From Selenomonas sp. (GTDB taxonomy: Bacteria; Bacillota; Negativicutes; Selenomonadales; Selenomonadaceae): DNA of 64,000 nucleotides. Below the pieces are notes generated by a model, which saw only the letters and a list, made by a program, of their open reading frames with translations, did no database searches and was not told the DNA's origin. Positions 58,626 to 64,000 of the stretch are shown piece after piece (position 1 is the first letter of the stretch; every line of letters begins with the position of its first letter). The position numbers and the translations under genes are program-made. The DNA is taken from the NCBI GenBank assembly GCA_022482925.1, contig JAKVOG010000010.1:49009-113008 (forward strand), given 5' to 3'.

Positions 58626-59421
58626 TTAATCACAATATCTTTTATCGAGCGCTGTCCGCATGTCCGCAATGAGCTGCGCCGCTTCATCAAGCTTCCCGGC
58701 CAGCAGCTGCTTCACAACGGCACTGCCAACGATGACGGCATCGGCATGAGCCGCCGCCTCTACGGCTGCCTCAGGCGAACCGATACCAAACCCTACGGCC
58801 AGCGGTGTCTTTGTATAACTGCGGGCTTTGGTGCAGACCGTACCGATGGTACTATAGTCCACTTTCTTGACACCCGTGACACCATTATTGGACACACAGT
58901 AGATAAACCCACTGGCATCCTGGCAGATCTCTTTCATCCGGGCCTCTGTCGTCCCCGGCGTAATGAACTCCGCCAAGATGAACTCATGAGCAGCCGCGAT
59001 GCGGCGCATATCCCCGGATTCTTCATGCGGCACATCCGGAATGATGACACCATCCATACCAGCGGCCTTGAAATCCTCAACGAATTTCTCAAAGCCATAA
59101 TGATACATATTATTGATATAGCCCATCCCGATCAGCGGAATATCTGAGAACGTACGGATCTTCACGGACAAGCTCCAGTTCCTTTGCCATCGTCATGCCG
59201 TTCTTAAGCGCCACAACCGATGCGGTCTGGATGACCGGCCCATCAGCCATCGGATCAGAGAATGGCAGACCAAGCTCGATGACGTCCGCGCCGGCAGCTT
59301 CTGCCCGCTTGACAGCCTCGATGGTTGCCTGAACATCCGGTGCTCCCGCCGTAATATAGATGAAGATTGCCTTTTTGCCAGCTGCCTTGCGGGCAGCCAT
59401 TACCTTGTCAATACGAGTCAT
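58626..59421 (-). CDS. trpA: Tryptophan synthase alpha chain, frameshifted
   Basis: TrpA cleaves indole-3-glycerol phosphate to indole. The catalytic residues are visible: Glu and Asp in [20 protein letters not shown] near residues 50-60, with [12 protein letters not shown] and [11 protein letters not shown] following, and FGIGSPEAA near the phosphate site. The frame breaks near 59160: after KELELVR the continuation KIRTFSDIP is one base out, fitting an extra base in GTCCGTG. Reconstructed length is 264 residues, which is normal. It overlaps trpB by 4 bases (ATGA). Last gene of the trpFCBA operon. Confidence 0.94.
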
Positions 59422-60608
59422 AAGTCCACATCCTCCCCCAGCGTCTTTGCTACCATCGCGACATCTTTATCGCCGCGGCCCGACAGGCACACGACTACCG
59501 TCTCATCCGGCTTCGTCTCCGGCATGAGTTTTTCCAGATAAGCCAGCGCATGCGAACTCTCAAGCGCCGGAATGATTCCCTCGATACGAGACAGACGCTG
59601 GAATGCATCCAGAGCCTCCGTATCGGTTACCGATACATATTTCACGATGCCGGCATCCTTGAAATATGAGTGCTCCGGTCCGACACCCGGATAGTCCAGC
59701 CCGGCCGAGATCGAGTAAGCCTCGACTACCTGGCCGTCCGGCGTCTGCAAAAGGTAGCTGAATGCGCCATGGAGAATGCCCGGCTCACCAGGGCCGCTCA
59801 GCGTCCTCGCATTGTCCGCAACCTTATCACTGCGGCCGCCAGCCTCAACACCGAACTTCCGGACTGTCTTGTCATTGCGGAAATCATAGAATGTGCCAAT
59901 CGCATTGCTGCCACCACCGACACAGGCTACGAGATAATCCGGCAGGCCACCGGCCTTGACTTTGATCTGCTCACGGATTTCCTCGCCGATGACTTTCTGG
60001 AAATCACGGACGATAGTCGGATACGGATGCGGGCCGACAGCCGAGCCAATGATATAGTGAGTATCGGTAATATTCGTCGCCCAGTAACGGATCGCTTCAC
60101 TGGTCGCATCCTTGAGCGTGCCCGTCCCGCTGGAAACCGGAATGACCTTAGCCCCCAGAAGCTTCATACGGAACACATTGAGCTTCTGACGCTCGACGTC
60201 CACTTCGCCCATGAATACATGACATTCCATGCCAAAGAGCGCCGCTACGGTTGCTGAAGCAACACCATGCTGACCGGCACCAGTCTCCGCGACGATGCGT
60301 TTCTTGCCCATAAGTTTGGCAAGCAGCGCCTGTCCGAGGGCATTATTGATCTTATGCGCACCGGTATGCAGCAGGTCCTCACGCTTGAGGAAGATCTTCG
60401 CCTTGCCATAATGCTTCGTGAGCTTCTCCGCATAGTAAAGATTGGTCGGCCGACCGGCATATTCCCGGAGCAGGCTCTTGAACTGTGCCTGAAATTCCGG
60501 ATCATTCTTATATTTATTGTAGGCGGCCTCCAGCTCGTTAAGTGCCGGCATGACGATTTCCGGAACATACTGTCCGCCATATTGGCCAAATCTGCCTTTT
60601 GTATTCAT
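59418..60608 (-). CDS. trpB: Tryptophan synthase beta chain
   Basis: The 396-residue PLP enzyme condenses indole with serine. The PLP lysine is in [18 protein letters not shown] near residue 85; [20 protein letters not shown], the phosphate loop [12 protein letters not shown], and SGRGDKDV near the end are all present. The frame is intact. It lies 21 bases after trpC and overlaps trpA, so the alpha and beta chains are translated together. It belongs to the TrpB1 group by sequence. Confidence 0.98.
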   Translation of the reverse strand: MNTKGRFGQYGGQYVPEIVMPALNELEAAYNKYKNDPEFQAQFKSLLREYAGRPTNLYYAEKLTKHYGKAKIFLKREDLLHTGAHKINNALGQALLAKLMGKKRIVAETGAGQHGVASATVAALFGMECHVFMGEVDVERQKLNVFRMKLLGAKVIPVSSGTGTLKDATSEAIRYWATNITDTHYIIGSAVGPHPYPTIVRDFQKVIGEEIREQIKVKAGGLPDYLVACVGGGSNAIGTFYDFRNDKTVRKFGVEAGGRSDKVADNARTLSGPGEPGILHGAFSYLLQTPDGQVVEAYSISAGLDYPGVGPEHSYFKDAGIVKYVSVTDTEALDAFQRLSRIEGIIPALESSHALAYLEKLMPETKPDETVVVCLSGRGDKDVAMVAKTLGEDVDL

Positions 60609-60629
60609 TCTATCTATTCTCCTTTTCGT

Positions 60630-61424
60630 TTACGCCGTCGCCTGATCCTGCGCAGCTATCGATGATAAAGCCCTTGTCTGGGCTCCGATATCTTTGGCCC
60701 TTACCAGCCCCTCGCCTACCAGGATGCCATCGCAGCCTGCCTGGCGCAGGATCGTGGCATCGCCTGCCGTGAACACACCGCTCTCGCTGATAAGCGTACG
60801 GCTTTGATCCGCGCAGGGCAGGAGATCCAGCGTCTGCTGGATACTCGTCTGGAAAGTCACGAGGTTGCGGTTGTTGATGCCGATGAACTCAGCTGGTGTA
60901 GCAAGCGCCGCCTGCATGTCCGTTTCATCATGAACCTCAATGAGTGCATCCATCCCAAGGCTCCAGGTCGTATACAGGTACTCTTTTAGCTGAGCCGGAC
61001 TCAGGATACGGGCAATGAGCAGCACCGCGTCCGCCCCAAGCAGCCGGGCCTCATAAAGCTGATATTCATCAATCACGAAATCCTTGCGCAGGAGCGGCAG
61101 GCTGATCTCCGACCGCACCTTGCGGAAATCTTCGTTGCAGCCCAGGAAATGCGGGTCCGTATGAACGGAGAGCATACTGGCACCATTATCTTCATATATA
61201 TGAGCCAGCTGAAGCGCTGTATGCGTGCGGTTCAACCGCCCCTTGGCCGGTGACTGGAGCTTGCACTCAGCAATGAGATTCCAGTCTCCTTTTCTGAAGC
61301 CATGCCCCATCCGAAAGGTTCCCGGCTGCAAGCGCGCCTTGACTTCATGGAGTGGCAGCTGCTGTTTCGCTGCTGCCACGATCTCTTTCTTTTCGGCCAC
61401 AATCTCGGCCAATATGTCCTTCAA
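60630..61424 (-). CDS. trpC: Indole-3-glycerol phosphate synthase
   Basis: A 264-residue TIM-barrel enzyme that closes the indole ring. Key segments: LIAECKLQSPAKGRL (substrate lysine and SP[S/A]KG motif), LSVHTDPHFLGCNEDF, LLRKDFVIDEYQ, FIGINNRNLVTFQ and LISESGVFT, with GILVGEGLV at the phosphate site. TTG 61424 is the start, with GGGGAGG 7 bases before it. It lies between trpF and trpB, an order unlike the usual trpC-trpF-trpB. Confidence 0.96.
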   Translation of the reverse strand: MKDILAEIVAEKKEIVAAAKQQLPLHEVKARLQPGTFRMGHGFRKGDWNLIAECKLQSPAKGRLNRTHTALQLAHIYEDNGASMLSVHTDPHFLGCNEDFRKVRSEISLPLLRKDFVIDEYQLYEARLLGADAVLLIARILSPAQLKEYLYTTWSLGMDALIEVHDETDMQAALATPAEFIGINNRNLVTFQTSIQQTLDLLPCADQSRTLISESGVFTAGDATILRQAGCDGILVGEGLVRAKDIGAQTRALSSIAAQDQATA

Positions 61425-61453
61425 GGTGATTCCTCCCCTTTAATACCAGCACA

Positions 61454-62056
61454 CTATTTGATCTTCTTCATAAATGATTTAATCCTGTCGATGGATTTCT
61501 GATGATTGACTTCAAGGCTGCCAGACACATCCACCGCAAAAGGATGAAAGATCTTATCAACCTCATGGACATTCTGTGCATTAATGCCACCGGCAATCAA
61601 AACAGATTGATGTATTGCTGCAATCTCTTCGGCGGCGGCCCGCCAGTCGAAGGCCTCCCCAGTGCCTCCAACCTTCCCCGGGCGGAATGCATCTACCAGG
61701 ATCAGTTCTGCGGGAAATTCATTAGCCGCAGCTGCTGAAAAATTCTCCCCATAGCGATAGGCCTTGATAACCGGACGTTCCATCTGACGGGCATAATCAG
61801 CATCCTCATGTCCATGCAGCTGCACATAGTCAAGATCCACCTGCCGCGCAATGGCATTAACTGTATCGATATCCTCATCCACAAAGACCCCGACCCGGCG
61901 CGCCTGATGGAGCTGCCCACTGATAACGGCTGCCCGCTCCGGACTGATATACCGATGACTCTGCTTCCAAAAGATGAAACCAATGAAATCAGCACCTGCC
62001 TCCTCGGCGACTTTAGCCGTCAGCAGCGTTTGCATTCCACATAATTTGGCTCTCAT
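61454..62056 (-). CDS. trpF: Phosphoribosylanthranilate isomerase
   Basis: A 200-residue TIM-barrel isomerase: KLCGMQTLLTAKVAEEAGAD with the catalytic Cys, GFIFWKQSHRYIS, VGVFVDEDID, VQLHGHEDADY, ILVDAFRPGKVGGTGEAFDW (catalytic Asp) and AGGINAQNV. It is the first gene of the operon, about 35 bases after the T-box terminator. The frame is intact. Being first, ahead of trpC, is unusual. Confidence 0.95.
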   Translation of the reverse strand: MRAKLCGMQTLLTAKVAEEAGADFIGFIFWKQSHRYISPERAAVISGQLHQARRVGVFVDEDIDTVNAIARQVDLDYVQLHGHEDADYARQMERPVIKAYRYGENFSAAAANEFPAELILVDAFRPGKVGGTGEAFDWRAAAEEIAAIHQSVLIAGGINAQNVHEVDKIFHPFAVDVSGSLEVNHQKSIDRIKSFMKKIK

Positions 62057-62090
62057 TGTCTAATCCCACACTCCCCTGGATTACTAATAC

Positions 62091-62399
62091 AAAAGCCCCG
62101 GCTGGAGAAAAACTCCTGCCGGGGCGAATCACTCGCGGTACCACCCGAACTGAGACCAATGGTCTCATCTCATTCTGACACGGGCACTGAGCCGATGTCA
62201 TAGCCTGCTAACGGAGGCAGCCGTTCCAGCCTACTCGCAGTGCCATGACAGCACCATTGCTTTCAGTGGACTCTCGCGGGACCATTCACATTGCTCCTCT
62301 GACCGGACATCGCACCACTGGTCACCCAGTCTCCGGCTCGCTGACAGATTTTCACACTGCTACTATTTCCCGTTCGTTGATTATTAATGTAAAGTTGTT
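62091..62399 (-). promoter_or_regulatory. Tryptophan T-box leader of trpFCBA
   Basis: A classical single T-box on the minus strand: GGGAAATAGTAGCAG, AGCGAGCCGG, the specifier context GTGAATGGTCCC (codon TGG), GCGAGTAGGCTGGAACGG, the T-box GGGTGGTACCGCG at 62134-62146, and a terminator at 62095-62125 (stem GCCCCGG/CCGGGGC plus inner pairs, then TTTTGT). The acceptor bulge is UGGU, unlike the UGGC of the trpEG leader. Confidence 0.92.
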
Positions 62400-62419
62400 A
62401 ACTTTCATCGATGTTTCAT

Positions 62420-62448
62420 ATCATACATCCTTTTGTTTCCCTTGTCAA
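62420..62448 (-). promoter_or_regulatory. Promoter of the trpFCBA operon
   Basis: TTGACA (62443-62448) and TATGAT (62420-62425), spacer 17 bases, just before the T-box leader. Confidence 0.82.
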
Positions 62449-62475
62449 TACAGTATTTACAGTTTATGCAAAAAA

Positions 62476-62505
62476 GTCCGATGTATATGCAATCATACAT
62501 CGGAC
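62476..62505 (-). terminator. Terminator of the secreted repeat protein gene
   Basis: Minus-strand stem GTCCGATGTAT/ATACATCGGAC with an 8-base loop, followed by six T. Confidence 0.88.
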
Positions 62506-62522
62506 CATTACACTATATACGA

Positions 62523-63248
62523 TTATTTTGCTTCATCCGTTGGCGGCTGTGGTGCATCGCCATGTGGGCCACCCATCATATCGCCATCCGGACCGCCCTG
62601 AGGGCCGCCTTTCGCATCCTTATTCGGACGCAGGACGCTCTTATCTACACCCAGCTGTTCAGCCACATCGTTCCAGTTATTATTGATCTTCTTCATATCA
62701 AGTACAGACTGGATATCCTTGCCCGACTGCTTGGCCAGAATGGATGCTGCATTAATATCCTGTGAATGATAGCCATTCTTCAGGAGTGCCAATGCCGCAG
62801 CCTGATCAATATTGCCCTTCTGCGCAATATGTTCAGCCGTCATCTCATTCATCTGCTCATGAACCTGTTCACGGGTCACGCCCAGGCTCTTGCCGATATC
62901 CTGCCAGTTGTTGCTGTCCGTCTTCATTGCCAGCACATCCTTGAAGGATTTACCAGAAAGCTTGGACAGCATTGCTGCCTGACCGATATCATGGAAGTCT
63001 TTCTTCGCATTAATTGCTTCCTTTACCTGACTCTCATCGACGCCAAAGGTCTCATGGATATGCTTGGCTGCCTCATCCGCATTCATCTGCGGCGGCTGAC
63101 CTTTCTGGCCTTGTTTCATCATATGGTGGGACTGTGTATCCTTGCTGCTGTTCGCCTCAGCTGTCTGAGCCAGCGCACCATATCCCGTACCAAGCAAAAC
63201 TGCACCAGCAACGATACCGGCAACCATCTTTTTCTTCATCTTATTCAT
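62523..63248 (-). CDS. Secreted protein with two tandem helical repeats and Gly/Pro-rich tail
   Basis: A 241-residue exported protein that I cannot assign to a named family. A signal peptide (MVAGIVAGAVLLGTGYGALA, cut near AQT) is followed by a His/Gln/Lys-rich stretch. Two related units then follow: AMLSKLSGKSFKDVLAMK with NNWQDIGKSLGVTREQ, and ASILAKQSGKDIQSVLDMKK with NNWNDVAEQLGVDKSV. The shared pattern is (A/S)xL(A/S)KxSGK...VLxMK...NNWxD(I/V)...LGV. The tail is rich in Gly, Pro and Asp with MGGPHGD. The start is taken at ATG 63248 (AAAGG 11 bases before). It is a single gene with a strong terminator. Function unknown; an envelope stress or metal-related role is only a guess. Confidence 0.7.
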   Translation of the reverse strand: MNKMKKKMVAGIVAGAVLLGTGYGALAQTAEANSSKDTQSHHMMKQGQKGQPPQMNADEAAKHIHETFGVDESQVKEAINAKKDFHDIGQAAMLSKLSGKSFKDVLAMKTDSNNWQDIGKSLGVTREQVHEQMNEMTAEHIAQKGNIDQAAALALLKNGYHSQDINAASILAKQSGKDIQSVLDMKKINNNWNDVAEQLGVDKSVLRPNKDAKGGPQGGPDGDMMGGPHGDAPQPPTDEAK

Positions 63249-63485
63249 TCTGTCCATCGCCTTTCAAAATGTAACATGTGATTTATTTTCTTTCGATGGT
63301 ATTAGTATAGGGCCCTGTCCTTATAATCATTTTAGGCATCAATTAAATTGTACTTCAAAATTACTGGAAAGCAGCTGAAATGGACAGATTTAGATTTCCA
63401 AACTTTATTTATGAAAAAACAAGGAAAATCGTCACTCAATGTCGTATACTATTAACTAGGTTAATTTTGAAAAGAGGTGGATTTG

Positions 63486-63692
63486 ATGACAGATCAGGAA
63501 ATTGAGAAACTCGTCCAGGACAAGCTCAACGAAGCATACAAGGCCGAAGAGCATCCGCATAAGTTCTTCATCACGGCTAACGGCCGCGGTGTAACGGACG
63601 GTGGCGATCTGTATAACGCATTGCTTGCAGACATGATGCGTATCTCACAGAAAGCCATGACAGAGATCCTCAAAGAGGCGCTTAAGAAATAA
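63486..63692 (+). CDS. Small conserved-looking protein of unknown function
   Basis: A 68-residue protein beginning MTDQEIEKLVQDKLNEAYKA. It has a helical N-terminus, a central HPHKFFITANGRGVTDGGDL segment and a C-terminal helix (MRISQKAMTEILKEALKK). GAGGTGG lies 5 bases before ATG 63486, and a hairpin terminator follows, so it is a genuine single gene. No signal peptide or membrane segment. I do not recognise the family. Confidence 0.65.
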   Translation: MTDQEIEKLVQDKLNEAYKAEEHPHKFFITANGRGVTDGGDLYNALLADMMRISQKAMTEILKEALKK

Positions 63693-63698
63693 CTCGTT

Positions 63699-63740
63699 GA
63701 AAAAGTCCCGGCTGATCCTTATATCTGCTGGGGCTTTTTC
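63699..63740 (+). terminator. Terminator of the small gene 63486-63692
   Basis: Stem GAAAAAGTCCCGGC/GCTGGGGCTTTTTC (with G-U pairs); the T run is part of the descending arm. Confidence 0.7.
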
Positions 63741-63787
63741 TATATCCTATGCCCTCAATACCCAAGCCAAAAAGGGGGGAAACGCTC

Positions 63788-64000
63788 ATGTTGCCAATGA
63801 AAAATTTTTGCTGTACCATACTCGTGCTGGTATTATTATGCGCAGCCAGCTGCGTTTCTGCCCAGTCCGGCCGCATCATCCGCGTCGGCTGGTACAGCTT
63901 TGGTATGCTTTCCACCTACCATCCGGAGCGAAGTGCCTTCAGCGACATCAGCCTTGAAGACCTGCCGGGTGTCTACGGTGGCTATACCTACGAATACCTG
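63788..64000 (+). CDS. Start of an exported solute-binding-type sensor protein (runs off window)
   Basis: Seventy-one codons from ATG 63788 to the window end. A signal peptide (CCTILVLVLLCAASCVSA) is followed by RIIRVGWYSFGMLSTYHPER and GVYGGYTYEYL. The pattern IRVGWY...GGYTYEYL is typical of the periplasmic solute-binding-like sensor domain at the N-terminus of many Firmicutes sensor kinases and diguanylate cyclases. What follows cannot be seen. GGGGGG lies about 10 bases before the ATG. Confidence 0.7.
   Translation, partial: MLPMKNFCCTILVLVLLCAASCVSAQSGRIIRVGWYSFGMLSTYHPERSAFSDISLEDLPGVYGGYTYEYL

Overview
The window looks like chromosome from a low-to-medium GC Firmicutes-type bacterium, most likely a Negativicute (Selenomonas/Mitsuokella-like). 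That placement is an inference. It rests on the rpmG-secE-nusG-rplKAJL-rpoBC order with an L10 leader, two tryptophan T-box leaders, a CIRCE element, a pyrophosphate-type phosphofructokinase and a SEC-C methionine aminopeptidase, together with secreted, lipoprotein and Tat-type signals. No phage, plasmid, insertion sequence with a transposase, rRNA or CRISPR array was seen.

Layout. 1-3.2 kb: 5' part of lacZ with promoter and operator, a small orphan protein, an EamA transporter and a nitroreductase. 3.3-5.4 kb: htpG under CIRCE control. 5.4-6.2 kb: copy A of a 752-754 bp structured repeat. 6.2-11.2 kb: ccdA/tlpA thiol-disulfide pair, secreted asparaginase, a DapF-like fragment divergent from an AraC regulator, and mrp. 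11.3-22.8 kb: rpoC, rpoB, rplL, rplJ, rplA, rplK, nusG, secE, rpmG, all on the minus strand. 22.9-23.3 kb: four tRNAs (Met, Thr, two fMet). 23.4-29.1 kb: pfp, DEAD helicase, map, then a secreted NlpC/P60 hydrolase and a polysaccharide deacetylase on the plus strand. 29.2-29.9 kb: repeat copy B. 30-36 kb: clpB with an inverted-repeat operator, thiE, thiM, DUF4127. 36.1-36.8 kb: repeat copy C. 36.8-39.5 kb: MerR, LysR, flavodoxin lipoprotein and Tat-type flavoprotein. 39.7-44.8 kb: a glycyl radical enzyme / fructose-6-phosphate aldolase-type / activase / DeoR catabolic cluster with a cre-like site. 44.8-47.3 kb: trpEG under a T-box with duplicated terminator modules. 47.3-58.5 kb: accessory genes (epimerase, DcuC-type carrier, PcfJ-like protein, XRE protein, esterase, cupin, Y-family polymerase plus YolD, soluble chemoreceptor plus FIST sensor). 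58.6-62.4 kb: trpFCBA under a second T-box. 62.5-64 kb: a repeat-containing secreted protein, a small protein and the start of a periplasmic binding-type sensor.

How the genes fit together. The tryptophan pathway is split into two T-box operons and trpD is not in the window. Heat-shock genes carry two different operator types (CIRCE on htpG, direct/inverted GGTCAAA heptads on clpB). The 39.7-44.8 kb cluster resembles the E. coli ybiWY-fsaA and pflDC-fsaB arrangements and is probably an anaerobic sugar-type catabolic pathway subject to catabolite control.

The strongest undescribed signal is the 752-754 bp repeat. It has three copies in one orientation, short terminal inverted repeats, a 23-bp internal inverted repeat and compensatory base changes between copies, and no protein-coding content. 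It may be a large structured RNA or a structured mobile element.

Caution. About a dozen conserved genes (htpG, mrp, the glycyl radical enzyme, its activase, trpE, trpA, epimerase, pcfJ-like, uvrX-like, chemoreceptor, FIST, a small protein) carry single-base indels. These are often in homopolymers, and repeatedly an extra C in the context GGCCT. This looks like residual sequencing error rather than gene decay, and coordinates for those genes span the whole reconstructed reading frame.
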